NCBI RefSeq assembly: GCF_014190915.1
Contig: NZ_JACHVU010000003.1
Coordinates: 558,001-622,000, forward strand
Source: Mycolicibacterium iranicum
Lineage (GTDB): Bacteria; Actinomycetota; Actinomycetes; Mycobacteriales; Mycobacteriaceae
Reading direction: 5' to 3'
DNA: 64,000 nt
In this document: positions 22,801-31,309 of the stretch, in pieces
Layout of the letters: every line of letters begins with the position of its first letter
Position numbering within the stretch: position 1 is the stretch's first letter
The notes under the pieces: model-generated
The model's database searches: none
What the model was told of the DNA's origin: nothing
Seen by the model: only the letters and a program-made list of their open reading frames with translations
Translations under genes and position numbers: made by a program

Positions 22801-23386
22801 GTCGGGCCATCCCCTCAACGGCATCGCCCACCTGCTCAACGCCCAGGTCGACACGCAGATCCCGGCCATCCTGGAGGGTGACATCGCCAACGACACGCAG
22901 GTGCGGGTCGGCGGCATTCTCGCCTCGGTCAACCGCAGGGTGAACAAGAACGGCCTGCCGTGGGCGTCGGCGCAGATCGAAGACCTCTCCGGTGGCATCG
23001 AGGTGCTGTTCTTCCCCCAGACGTACTCAATGTTCGGCGCCGAGATCGCCGACGACGTCGTGGTGCTGATCGGGGCCAAGGTGGCCAAGCGCGACGACCG
23101 GATCTCGCTGATCGCCAACGAGCTCGTGGTCCCCGACTTCTCCAGCGCCCAGGCCAACCGCCCGGTGGCGGTGAGCTTGCCGACGCGGCAGTGCACGATC
23201 GACAAGGTGACCGCGCTCAAACAGGTGCTCGCCCGCCATCCCGGCACGTCGCAGGTCCACCTGAGGTTGATCAGCGGTGAACGCATCACCACGTTGGAGC
23301 TGGACCAATCGCTGTGCGTCACGCCCTCGTCGGCGCTCATGGGCGACCTGAAGGAACTCCTGGGCCCCGGCTGCCTCGGCGGCTGA
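19835..23386 (+). CDS. dnaE1: DNA polymerase III alpha subunit (replicative)
   Basis: An 1183-residue C-family replicase. The N-terminal PHP domain is complete ([16 protein letters not shown], with further metal ligands such as TDHGNMFG). In mycobacterial DnaE1 this domain is the proofreading exonuclease. The polymerase palm carries [13 protein letters not shown], preceded by [14 protein letters not shown]. The fingers and tandem HhH region follow, then a C-terminal OB fold ([18 protein letters not shown]). A clamp-binding type peptide QFDLFGG is present near residue 950. A TAGACT -10 box at 19820-19825 lies nine bases before the ATG. A strong terminator follows the gene. Confidence 0.97.
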   Translation: MSGSFVHLHNHTEYSMLDGAAKVKPMLAEAQRLEMPAIGMTDHGNMFGASEFYNAATDAGITPIIGVEAYIAPASRFDTKRVLWGDPGQKSDDVSGSGSYTHMTMVAENATGLRNLFKLSSLASFEGQLGKWSRMDAEIIAEHSEGIIATTGCPSGEVQTRLRLGHRQEAIEAAAKWREIFGPENFFLELMDHGLDIERRVREGLLEIGQKLNIPPLATNDCHYVTREASRNHEALLCVQTGKTLSDPTRFKFDGDGYFLKSAAEMRALWDDQVPGACDSTLLIAERVQSYADVWAPRDRMPIFPVPEGHDQASWLHHEVMAGLQRRFGNVAIEQVPADYIERANYEIKVICDKGFPSYFLIVADLINYAKSVDIRVGPGRGSAAGSLVAYAMGITNIDPIPHGLLFERFLNPERPSAPDIDIDFDDRRRGEMLRYAANKWGSDRVAQVITFGTIKTKAALKDSARVNYGQPGFAIADRITKALPPPIMAKDIPLSGITDPTHERYKEAAEVRSLIDTDPDVRTIYETARGLEGLVRNAGVHACAVIMSSEPLIDAIPLWRRPQDGAVITGWDYPSCEAIGLLKMDFLGLRNLTIIGDCIENIKANRGIDLDLESLSLDDPKAYELLGRGDTLGVFQLDGGPMRDLLRRMQPTEFNDIVAVLALYRPGPMGMNAHNDYADRKNNRQAIKPIHPELEEPLKEILAETYGLIVYQEQIMFIAQKVASYTMGKADALRKAMGKKKLEVLEAEYKGFREGMTANGFSEAAVKALWDTILPFAGYAFNKSHAAGYGLVSYWTAYLKANFPAEYMAGLLTSVGDDKDKAAVYLADCRRLGITVLPPDVNESVQNFASVGNDIRFGLGAVRNVGANVVSSIVSTRTERGKYTDFSDYLNKIDIAACNKKVTESLVKAGAFDSLGHPRKGLFLVHTDAVDSVLGTKKAEAMGQFDLFGGGDGGADSGESVFTIKVPDEEWEDKHKLALEREMLGLYVSGHPLNGIAHLLNAQVDTQIPAILEGDIANDTQVRVGGILASVNRRVNKNGLPWASAQIEDLSGGIEVLFFPQTYSMFGAEIADDVVVLIGAKVAKRDDRISLIANELVVPDFSSAQANRPVAVSLPTRQCTIDKVTALKQVLARHPGTSQVHLRLISGERITTLELDQSLCVTPSSALMGDLKELLGPGCLGG

Positions 23387-23413
23387 GGCCGGCGCCTCGG
23401 CGACGGGGCCGCT

Positions 23414-23463
23414 CGAACACGAGACCCCGGCGACCGAAAACGGTCGCCGGGGTCTCGTGTTCG
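23414..23463. terminator. bidirectional intrinsic-type terminator after dnaE1
   Basis: Perfect inverted repeat with 23-base arms (23414-23436 and 23441-23463) and an AAAA loop. It lies between the converging dnaE1 and the small membrane-protein gene. No T-run follows on either strand, as in many mycobacterial terminators. The second arm ends five bases before the stop of the opposing gene. Confidence 0.85.
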
Positions 23464-23468
23464 TCAGA

Positions 23469-23699
23469 TCAGTGTCGGGAAGCGGTCCGCCACCCCAGGC
23501 CGAGCCACACCAGCGCGGCGGCACCGGAACCGCTCAGCACCGCGGGTGCGGCGGTCGCAGTCGCCACAGCGACGACGAGGGCCACCACGACGCCCACCAG
23601 AAGGGCCAGCACTTTGTAGGCGGGCCACGGCACCCCGGCGATCAGCACCGTTCCCGCCGGGCGGGTCGCGATAGCGCGGGCGTGTTCGGCGGTGGTCAT
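23469..23699 (-). CDS. small conserved-looking membrane protein, 76 residues
   Basis: I place the start at the ATG at 23699 (MTTAEHARAIATRPAGTVLIAGVPWPAYK). It is six bases after TATCGT (23706-23711 on the minus strand), a TANNNT -10 box, so the mRNA would be leaderless. Two hydrophobic helices follow (about residues 29-50 and 52-70), ending RTASRH. A long open frame continues upstream but would overlap ilvA. The gene has its own promoter and a terminator beyond its stop, which supports it being real. Function unknown. Confidence 0.7.
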   Translation of the reverse strand: MTTAEHARAIATRPAGTVLIAGVPWPAYKVLALLVGVVVALVVAVATATAAPAVLSGSGAAALVWLGLGWRTASRH

Positions 23700-23705
23700 A
23701 GTGCC

Positions 23706-23711
23706 ACGATA
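23706..23711 (-). promoter_or_regulatory. -10 element of the small membrane-protein gene
   Basis: TATCGT on the minus strand is followed by six bases and the ATG at 23699. It supports the short gene model. The rest of the 135-base divergent gap to ilvA is GC-poor in places (a TTTTTG run near 23760) and presumably carries the ilvA promoter, which I cannot pin down. Confidence 0.5.
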
Positions 23712-23834
23712 GCCCGTAGGAAAGATTTCGGCCACCCGAAACACTGGATACGGTGCCACGATTTTTGCTAGTCGGGCTACCTTTTCCCGCCCGCGCATTT
23801 TTCCCCCGGCGGGGTCCGGTGGCACCATTGTCCG

Positions 23835-25124
23835 GTGTCCGCTGAGCTGAGCCATAGCCCCCGCATCGATCCTGCTGCACCGCTGCGTGCCGCGGACATC
23901 GACGAGGCCGCCCAGCGCATTTCCGGGGTGGTGTCGAGGACCCCGTTGCAGTTCAGCGACCGGCTGTCGGAGCTGACGGGTGCGCAGGTGTACCTCAAGC
24001 GCGAGGATCTGCAGGCAGTCCGCTCCTACAAGCTGCGTGGCGCCTACAACCTGCTGATGCAGTTGAGTCCCGAGGAGAAGGCGGCGGGGGTGGTGTGCTC
24101 GTCGGCGGGCAACCATGCGCAGGGCTTTGCGCTGGCCTGCCGATCGATGGGCATTCGCGGTCGTGTGTACGTCCCGGCCAAGACCCCGAAGCAGAAACGC
24201 AACCGGATCCTGTATCACGGCGGGGACTTCATCGACCTGATCGTCGGGGGCAAGACCTATGACATGGCGGCCCAGGCCGCACTCGACGATGTCGCGCGCA
24301 CCGGGGCCACCCTCGTGCCGCCGTACGACGACCTGCGCACCATGGCGGGCCAGGGCACGATCGCCGTCGAGATCCTCGACGAGCTCGGCAGCGAGCCGGA
24401 TCTCGTGGTGGTACCCGTCGGTGGCGGCGGATGCATCAGCGGTATCACCACCTATCTGGCCGAGAAGACCGCGACCACCTCGGTGCTCGGCGTGGAGCCT
24501 GCCGGCGCGGCCGCGCTCGTCGCCGCCCTGGCCAAGGGCGAGCCGGTGACGTTGCAGACTGTCGACCAGTTCGTGGACGGCGCCGCGGTGGCCCGGGTGG
24601 GCGCCAAGCCCTTCGCGGCGCTCTCGGCCGCTGGGGACATGGTCGGCATCACCACGGTCGACGAGGGCGCGGTGTGCACCGCGATGCTGGATCTCTACCA
24701 GAACGAGGGCATCATCGCCGAGCCTGCCGGCGCGCTGTCGGTCGCGGCACTCTTCGACGCCGACATCGAACCCGGTTCGACGGTGGTCTGCCTGATCTCC
24801 GGCGGCAACAACGACGTCTCCCGCTACGGCGAGGTTCTCGAACGGTCGCTGGTGCACCTCGGACTCAAGCACTACTTCCTCGTGGACTTCCCGCAGGAAC
24901 CGGGCGCCCTGCGACGGTTCCTTGACGAGGTGCTCGGCCCGAACGACGACATCACCCTGTTCGAGTACGTCAAGCGCAACAACCGTGAGACCGGTGAGGC
25001 GCTGGTCGGTATCGAGATGGGGTCGGCCTCCGACCTGGAGGGCCTCCTGGAGCGGATGAACGGCTCGGAGTGCCATGTCCAACTGCTCGAACCCGGCTCG
25101 CCGACCTACCGCTATCTGACCTGA
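23835..25124 (+). CDS. ilvA: threonine dehydratase (threonine ammonia-lyase), biosynthetic
   Basis: A 429-residue PLP enzyme that deaminates threonine to 2-oxobutyrate, the first step of isoleucine synthesis. The PLP lysine is K66 in RSYKLRGAYN, and the phosphate-binding loop is SSAGNHAQGFA. The glycine-rich VPVGGGGCISG and SGGNND motifs follow. The C-terminal segment from about residue 335 (KHYFLVDFPQEPGALRRFLDEVLG) is one ACT-like regulatory domain, shorter than the two-domain E. coli enzyme and typical of actinobacteria. GTG start. It converges on treZ with 16 bases between the stops. Confidence 0.95.
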   Translation: MSAELSHSPRIDPAAPLRAADIDEAAQRISGVVSRTPLQFSDRLSELTGAQVYLKREDLQAVRSYKLRGAYNLLMQLSPEEKAAGVVCSSAGNHAQGFALACRSMGIRGRVYVPAKTPKQKRNRILYHGGDFIDLIVGGKTYDMAAQAALDDVARTGATLVPPYDDLRTMAGQGTIAVEILDELGSEPDLVVVPVGGGGCISGITTYLAEKTATTSVLGVEPAGAAALVAALAKGEPVTLQTVDQFVDGAAVARVGAKPFAALSAAGDMVGITTVDEGAVCTAMLDLYQNEGIIAEPAGALSVAALFDADIEPGSTVVCLISGGNNDVSRYGEVLERSLVHLGLKHYFLVDFPQEPGALRRFLDEVLGPNDDITLFEYVKRNNRETGEALVGIEMGSASDLEGLLERMNGSECHVQLLEPGSPTYRYLT

Positions 25125-25140
25125 CCCCGGGCGGACAGCG

Positions 25141-26874
25141 CTACGTCGTGGTGCGCAGGACGACGACCGAATGCCCGCCGATGCGGCTCGACCCCGAACC
25201 CACCGTCGGCTCGTCCCAGGCCAGCACCACATCACCGGCGACGGGAACGTCGACCTCGTCGGTGCCGAGATTGCACACGACCGCCAAGGCACCCCGGCGC
25301 ATGACGAACCAGCGCGCATCCTCGTCGTACTCGATGCGCAGGTTGTCCAGCCAGGGATCGGCCATATCGGGCTCGTCACGCCGCAGCGCGATGAGACGCC
25401 GGTAGAAATCGAGCACCCGCGCGTGCTCGCCACCGGTGACCTCGTCCCACTTCAGCTTGGAGCGCAGGAACGTCTCGGGGTCCTGCGGATCAGGGACCTC
25501 GTCGGCATCCCAGCCGTGTTCGGCGAACTCCGCCTTGCGCCCCTCGGCGGTGGCGCGGGCGAGCTCGGGTTCGGGGTGCGAGCTGAAGAACTGGAACGGC
25601 GACGACGACGCCCACTCCTCACCCATGAACAGCATCGCCGTGTAGGGCGATCCGAGTGCCAGGGCAGCCTTGACGGCCTGCTGCCCCGTGGTCAGGTTCT
25701 GCGACGGCCGATCGCCGATGGCCCTGTTGCCGACCTGGTCGTGGGTCAGCGTGTAGGCCAGCAGCCTGGTCGCCGGGATGGTGGCGGTGTCCAGTTCACG
25801 GCCGTGCCTGCGGCCGCGGAACGTCGAGAACGTGCCGGCGTGGTAGTAGCCGTGGCGCAGGGTGGTCGCCAACGTCTCCAACGTGCCAAAATCGTTGTAG
25901 TAACCCTGCTGTTCGCCCGAGACCGCCGAGTGGATCGCGTGGTGGATGTCGTCGTCCCACTGGGCCGTCATCCCCAGACCGCCCTGATCTCGCGGAGTGA
26001 TCAGCCGCGGATCGTTCATGTCGCTCTCCGCGACGAGTGACAGGGGGCGGCCGAGTTCCGTTGACAGAGCGTCGGTCTCGGCGGACATCTCTTCGAGAAT
26101 GTGGATCGCCGTGGTGTCGACCAGTGCATGCACGGCGTCCAGTCGCAGCCCGTCGGCGTGGAAGTCGCGCATCCAGCGCAGCGCACAGTCCAGGATGTAG
26201 CGGCGGACCTGGTCGGCTCCGGTGTCGGCGATGTTGATCGACTCGCCCCACGGGTTCGAGCCGCTCGACAGGTAGGGCCCGTACTTGGGCAGATAGTTCC
26301 CCGACGGGCCGAGGTGGTTGAACACCGCGTCGATGAGGACGCCGAGGCCGCGGGCATGGCAGGCGTCGACGAGGCGGACGAGACCGTCCGGGCCGCCGTA
26401 CGCTTCGTGCACCGCGTACCACAGCACGCCGTCGTAACCCCAGCCGTGGGTACCGCTGAACGCGTTGACGGGCATGACCTCGACGAAGTCGACACCGAGC
26501 TCGACGAGGTGGTCCAACTTCTCGATCGCCGAGTCGAAGGTGCCCTCAGGGGTGAACGTGCCGATGTGCAGCTCATATATCACCCCGCCCTCGATCGAGC
26601 GCCCGTGCCAGTCCCCGTCGGTCCATGCTTGCGACCGCGGATCCCACAGCTGCGAGCGCTCGTGCACGCCGTCGGGCTGCCGCGGTGAGCGCGGGTCGGG
26701 AAGCACGGCGGGGTCGTCGTCGAGCACGAACCCGTAACGCGCGTCGGATGCGGCGTCGACGACTGCGCGCCACCAACCGTCGTCAGACCGGGTCATCGGG
26801 TGCAGGGTGCCCTCGACGTCGAGGCGGACCTGGTGCGGCAGCGGCGCCCAAACGGCGAACTCGTGCTCAGACAT
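25141..26874 (-). CDS. treZ: maltooligosyltrehalose trehalohydrolase
   Basis: A 577-residue GH13 enzyme that releases free trehalose from maltooligosyltrehalose, the last step of the glycogen-to-trehalose route. It has an N-terminal CBM48-like domain (FAVWAPLPHQVRLDVEG) and a TIM barrel. The nucleophile region is ADGLRLDAVHALVD, and the acid/base glutamate lies in LVAESDMNDPRL. A C-terminal beta domain with short-chain ending follows. It overlaps treY by eight bases and is the last gene of the minus-strand operon. Confidence 0.96.
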   Translation of the reverse strand: MSEHEFAVWAPLPHQVRLDVEGTLHPMTRSDDGWWRAVVDAASDARYGFVLDDDPAVLPDPRSPRQPDGVHERSQLWDPRSQAWTDGDWHGRSIEGGVIYELHIGTFTPEGTFDSAIEKLDHLVELGVDFVEVMPVNAFSGTHGWGYDGVLWYAVHEAYGGPDGLVRLVDACHARGLGVLIDAVFNHLGPSGNYLPKYGPYLSSGSNPWGESINIADTGADQVRRYILDCALRWMRDFHADGLRLDAVHALVDTTAIHILEEMSAETDALSTELGRPLSLVAESDMNDPRLITPRDQGGLGMTAQWDDDIHHAIHSAVSGEQQGYYNDFGTLETLATTLRHGYYHAGTFSTFRGRRHGRELDTATIPATRLLAYTLTHDQVGNRAIGDRPSQNLTTGQQAVKAALALGSPYTAMLFMGEEWASSSPFQFFSSHPEPELARATAEGRKAEFAEHGWDADEVPDPQDPETFLRSKLKWDEVTGGEHARVLDFYRRLIALRRDEPDMADPWLDNLRIEYDEDARWFVMRRGALAVVCNLGTDEVDVPVAGDVVLAWDEPTVGSGSSRIGGHSVVVLRTTT

Positions 26875-29158
26875 CGGCCCGCACCAACAACGCGACGGGC
26901 AGCTCGGCGAACAGCGTGGAAGCGTTGGTCGAGCCGCTGTGATCCGTGCCGGTCAACCGATCGGTCCACGACCCGTCAGGCAGATCGAGAACCGTGTCGC
27001 CCCAGCCGGAATCGGCCAGCCGTACGGTCCAGCGGCTCGCCGCGACGAGGACATCGTCACCGCGCAGGAAGGACACAACGTGTTCGGCGTGGTCGCCCGC
27101 GGCCAGGACGGGCTGATAGCCGCCGCGCAGGAACGTCTCGGGCCGCTCGCGGCGGAGGTGCAGCGCCGAACGCACCACGCGCATCTTGGGGTGCTCGCCG
27201 GCGCCCAGTTCCTGGCGCCGCGCGCCGTAATCGACGGGTCGGCGGTTGTCCGGATCCACCAGGCTGTCCTCCCACAATTCGGTGCCCTGATAGATGTCGG
27301 GGATGCCGGGCGTGGTCAGCGCCAACAGCTTCTGCCCCAGTGAGTCGTTGCGGCCATGCGGATCCAGCCGGCCCACCAGCGCTGTCAGCTCCAGCGCGAC
27401 GGGCCCGTCGAACACCGTGTCCAGCCAGGTGTGCACCGCTCCCTCGAACGCCTCGTCGGGCTCGTTCCAGGTGGTGTGCAGCGACGCCTCCCTGATGGCC
27501 TTCTCGGCGTAGTCGTGGAGGCGCTGCCGCAGTTCGTCGCTGACCACGCCGTCGACCGGCCAGACGCCGAAGATGTTCTGCCACAGAAACAATCCGGTGA
27601 TCGCGTCGGGTGGGGGCGCGCTGAGCTCCCACCCGCGGACCATCTCCGCCCACAGCGACGGCACCTGGGAGAGCACCCCGATGCGGGCGCGGACATCCTC
27701 GCCGCGCTTGGTGTCGTGGGTGGTCAGGGTGGTCATCGCCGACGGCCACAGCGTGGCGCGCACCGCGGCGCGCTGATGGAACTCACCGGCGCTGACGCCG
27801 AAATACTCCGGTTCACCGCCGACTTCGTTCAGGGACACGAGTCGGGCGTCGCGGTAGAACAGGCAGTCCTCCATGGACTTGGCGGTGGCCGCGCCGCAGA
27901 GCTGCTGCAGGCGCACCTCCACCTCGCGGTGACCGAGCGCGGTCGACAGAAGGGCCAGCGGATCGGCGAGGTCAGGGCGCGAGGCGACGGTCTCGCCGAG
28001 GGCGACCGGCAGTACCGCCGAGAGGGCCTGGTAGTCGGACCGATACACGCCGATGTGGCTCAGCAGCACCGCGATCGCCTCGGGCAGCGCCGTGTGGTCG
28101 CGCCCCGTCGCCGAGACCACGGTGCGGCGCAACCGGGCCAGCTCGCTGGACAGCGTCGTGGTGACCGCATCGATCTTCAGCCGGCGGGCCTCGTCGGGTG
28201 TGTCCGCGTAGTCGGCGCCCGCGGAATCGACCAGGTCTGTCAACGATTCGGCGCCACTGGGGTCGACGAACAGTCCGCCGTTCTCCCGCAGCGCGTCATA
28301 GCCGGTGGTCCCTGCGACCGGGAGGCTCGTGTCCAGCGCTTCGTCGACGGCCAGGATCTTCTCGATGACGATCCAGGCCTCGGGGCCCGCGAGTTCGCGC
28401 AACGACGCGAGATAGCCTGGAGGATCGGATAATCCGTCGGGATGGTCGATGCGGATGCCGTCGACCAGGCCCTCGGTGAACCACCGCTTCACCTCGACAT
28501 GGGTGGCGGCGAAGACCGTCTGGTCTTCCTGGCGCAGGCCGGCCAGCGAGGTGATGGAGAAGAACCGCCGGTATCCGCAGACGTTGTTGCGCCAGCCGAT
28601 CAGCTTGTAGTGCTGACGATCGTGGACCTGCGGTCCGTCGCCGTCGCCGGTGCCCGGCGCGATCGGCCAGCGGCGGTCACCGAGCCGCAGCATGTCGCCG
28701 TCGACGGTGAGGTCGGCGATGTCGTCGTCAGATCCCAGCACCGGCAACACGATTCGGCCGTCGGGGTCCAACGTCCAATCGATGTCGAAATAGGGGGCGT
28801 ATTCGGAGCCGCGGCCGTGGGTCAGCAGATCCCACCACCATCTGTTCTCCGAAGGTTCGTCCACACCGACGTGGTTCGGGACGATGTCCACGACGATGCC
28901 CAGCCCGGCCGCCCGCGCCTTGTCGGCGAGTCGTCGGAAACCCTCCGGGCCACCGAGTTCGGCGGAGATCGTGGTCGGGTCGGTGACGTCGTAGCCGTGG
29001 CTCGACCCTTCCCCGGCGGTCAGGATGGGGGACAGGTAGAGATGGGAGATGCCGAGCTCGGCGAGGTAGTCGACCAGGTTTTCGGCGTCGGCGAACGTGA
29101 ACGCCTCACCGCTGGCCGGTCCGCGCATCTGCAGCCGGTACGTAGAGATTATTGTCAT
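26867..29158 (-). CDS. treY: maltooligosyl trehalose synthase
   Basis: A 763-residue GH13 isomerase that turns the reducing-end alpha-1,4 bond of glucan chains into the alpha,alpha-1,1 bond of trehalose. It starts MTIISTYRLQMRGPASGEAFTFADA, typical of TreY. Barrel motifs are GIVVDIVPNHVGVDEPSENRWWWD, the nucleophile strand GIRIDHPDGLSDPPGYL and the acid/base WIVIEKILA. The long alpha-helical insertions characteristic of TreY are present, with TTHDTKRGEDVRARIG downstream. The gap to treX is three bases. Confidence 0.96.
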   Translation of the reverse strand: MTIISTYRLQMRGPASGEAFTFADAENLVDYLAELGISHLYLSPILTAGEGSSHGYDVTDPTTISAELGGPEGFRRLADKARAAGLGIVVDIVPNHVGVDEPSENRWWWDLLTHGRGSEYAPYFDIDWTLDPDGRIVLPVLGSDDDIADLTVDGDMLRLGDRRWPIAPGTGDGDGPQVHDRQHYKLIGWRNNVCGYRRFFSITSLAGLRQEDQTVFAATHVEVKRWFTEGLVDGIRIDHPDGLSDPPGYLASLRELAGPEAWIVIEKILAVDEALDTSLPVAGTTGYDALRENGGLFVDPSGAESLTDLVDSAGADYADTPDEARRLKIDAVTTTLSSELARLRRTVVSATGRDHTALPEAIAVLLSHIGVYRSDYQALSAVLPVALGETVASRPDLADPLALLSTALGHREVEVRLQQLCGAATAKSMEDCLFYRDARLVSLNEVGGEPEYFGVSAGEFHQRAAVRATLWPSAMTTLTTHDTKRGEDVRARIGVLSQVPSLWAEMVRGWELSAPPPDAITGLFLWQNIFGVWPVDGVVSDELRQRLHDYAEKAIREASLHTTWNEPDEAFEGAVHTWLDTVFDGPVALELTALVGRLDPHGRNDSLGQKLLALTTPGIPDIYQGTELWEDSLVDPDNRRPVDYGARRQELGAGEHPKMRVVRSALHLRRERPETFLRGGYQPVLAAGDHAEHVVSFLRGDDVLVAASRWTVRLADSGWGDTVLDLPDGSWTDRLTGTDHSGSTNASTLFAELPVALLVRADV

Positions 29159-29161
29159 GTC

Positions 29162-31309
29162 TCAGGCAATCTTGAGTAGCACGAGAAGTGAACGTGGCTG
29201 CACCGTGATCGTCTCTCCGGCAGCCACTTCCAGCATGCTGGTACCGCGCGGTTCTGCGGTGTCGATCGCGCCGGACCAGGCGTTCGCGTAACCCCCGTCG
29301 GGGGCGACGAAGTCCACGGCCCTCTCGTGGGCGTTGAAGCACAGCAGGAACGAGTCGTCGATGACACGTTCGCCGCGCTCATTGGGAGCAGGAATGGCGT
29401 CGCCGTTGAGGAACACGGACACGCACTTGAACCCGGAGCCCCAGTCCTGCTGGGTCATCTCCGTACCCGAAGGGTTCAGCCACGCGATGTCACGGATCTG
29501 CCCATCGGTGCGCGTCGGCTTGCCTTCGAAGAACCTCCGGCGACGGAACGCCGGATGGTCCTTGCGGAACTTCACCATCTTGCGGGTGAACTCCAGAAGA
29601 TCCGAGTTGGTCTTACACAGCGACCAGTCGACCCACGACAGCTCGGAGTCCTGGCAGTAGACGTTGTTGTTGCCGCGCTGTGTGCGGCCCATCTCGTCGC
29701 CGTGCGAGATCATCGGCGTGCCCTGCGACAGCATCAAGGTGGCCATGATGTTGCGCATCTGCTTACTGCGCAGCTCCAGGATTTCCGTGTCGTCGGTCGG
29801 GCCCTCGACACCGCAGTTCCAGGATCTGTTGTGACTCTCGCCGTCCCGGTTGTCCTCACCGTTGGCCTCGTTGTGCTTCTCGTTGTAGGAGACGAGGTCG
29901 TTGAGGGTGAATCCGTCGTGGCAGGTGACGAAGTTGATGCTGGCACTCGGCCGCCGTCCGGTCGCCTCGTAGAGGTCGGACGATCCGGTCAGCCGGGATG
30001 CGAACTCACCCAGGGTCGCGGGCTCGCCCCGCCAGAAATCACGCACAGTGTCGCGATACTTCCCATTCCATTCCGTCCACAAACCTGGGAAGTTTCCGAC
30101 CTGATAACCACCCTCGCCGACGTCCCACGGCTCGGCGATGAGCTTGACCTGACTGATGACGGGGTCCTGCTGGATGATGTCGAAGAACGCCGAGAGCCGA
30201 TCCACGTCGTAGAACTCGCGGGCCAACGTCGATGCCAGATCGAAGCGGAAACCGTCGACGTGCATGTCGAGCACCCAGTAGCGCAGGGAGTCCATGATCA
30301 ACTGCAGCGTGTGCGGGTGGCGGGCGTTGAGGCTGTTGCCGGTGCCGGTGAAGTCCTTGTAGTACCGCAGGTCACCGTCGAGCAGCCGGTAGTAGGCGGC
30401 GTTGTCGATCCCACGGAAGTTGAGGGTCGGCCCGAGATGGTTGCCCTCGGCGGTGTGGTTGTAGACCACGTCCAGAATGACTTCGATGCCGGCCTCGTGG
30501 AAGGCGCGCACCATCGTCTTGAACTCGGCGACCGCGCCCCCGGCGTGCCGGGTGGCCGCGTACTGGTAGTGCGGCGCGAAGAAACCGAATGTGTTGTAGC
30601 CCCAGTAATTTCGCAGACCGAGGTCGAGGAGCCGGTGGTCGTGCAGGAACTGGTGCACGGGCATCAACTCGATCGCGGTGACGTTCAGCGACTTCAGATG
30701 GTCGATGACGGCCGGGTGTCCGAGGCCGGCATAGGTTCCACGGAGCTCGTCGGGGACGCCGGGGTGGGTTTGCGTGATGCCTTTGACGTGGGCTTCGTAG
30801 ATGACCGTGTCGTGGTAGGGGGTGCGCGGTGCGCGGTCGGAGCCCCACTGGAAGAACGGGTTGATGACCACGCTGGTCATCGTGTGCCCCAGCGAGTCGA
30901 TCCTCGGCGGTTCGCCGCCGGTCGCCAGGTCGTCGGCCTCCAGGTCGTACGAGTACAGCGCCTGCCCGAACGCGAAGTCGCCGTGGAAGGACTTGCCGTA
31001 GGGGTCCAGCAGCAGCTTGCTGGGGTCGCACCGGTGACCCGACGCTGGGTCCCACGGTCCGTGCACGCGGAACCCGTAACGCTGCCCGGGTGTGATCGTC
31101 GGCAGATAGCAGTGCCACACGAAGCTGTCGACCTCGTCGAGGTCGATCCGCTGCTCACGGCCGTCCTTGCCGATCAGGCACAGCTCCACGCGGTCGGCGA
31201 CCTCGGAGAACAGCGAGAAGTTGGTGCCGGCGCCGTCGTAGGTGGCGCCGAGGGGGTAGGGGGTTCCAGGCCACACGGTGGGGACGGACGACGGGTCGGC
31301 CGAGGACAT
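29162..31309 (-). CDS. treX: glycogen debranching enzyme TreX/GlgX
   Basis: A 715-residue isoamylase-type GH13 enzyme that removes alpha-1,6 branches to supply linear chains to TreY. The N-terminal CBM48 domain (PYPLGATYDGAGTNFSLFSEVADRVELCL) leads into the barrel, with the nucleophile in DGFRFDLASTLARE and the acid/base glutamate in LIAEPWDVGEGGYQVG. I chose the ATG at 31309 ([15 protein letters not shown]) because it shares one base with the stop of the acyltransferase gene (TGATG) and matches known TreX beginnings. Sequence further upstream lies inside the acyltransferase. Confidence 0.95.
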   Translation of the reverse strand: MSSADPSSVPTVWPGTPYPLGATYDGAGTNFSLFSEVADRVELCLIGKDGREQRIDLDEVDSFVWHCYLPTITPGQRYGFRVHGPWDPASGHRCDPSKLLLDPYGKSFHGDFAFGQALYSYDLEADDLATGGEPPRIDSLGHTMTSVVINPFFQWGSDRAPRTPYHDTVIYEAHVKGITQTHPGVPDELRGTYAGLGHPAVIDHLKSLNVTAIELMPVHQFLHDHRLLDLGLRNYWGYNTFGFFAPHYQYAATRHAGGAVAEFKTMVRAFHEAGIEVILDVVYNHTAEGNHLGPTLNFRGIDNAAYYRLLDGDLRYYKDFTGTGNSLNARHPHTLQLIMDSLRYWVLDMHVDGFRFDLASTLAREFYDVDRLSAFFDIIQQDPVISQVKLIAEPWDVGEGGYQVGNFPGLWTEWNGKYRDTVRDFWRGEPATLGEFASRLTGSSDLYEATGRRPSASINFVTCHDGFTLNDLVSYNEKHNEANGEDNRDGESHNRSWNCGVEGPTDDTEILELRSKQMRNIMATLMLSQGTPMISHGDEMGRTQRGNNNVYCQDSELSWVDWSLCKTNSDLLEFTRKMVKFRKDHPAFRRRRFFEGKPTRTDGQIRDIAWLNPSGTEMTQQDWGSGFKCVSVFLNGDAIPAPNERGERVIDDSFLLCFNAHERAVDFVAPDGGYANAWSGAIDTAEPRGTSMLEVAAGETITVQPRSLLVLLKIA

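Noticed and set aside
19844..22831. Open frame of 995 codons on the minus strand opposite dnaE1
   Set aside because: Antisense shadow of dnaE1 in a high-GC genome; composition is not protein-like and there is no start signal.
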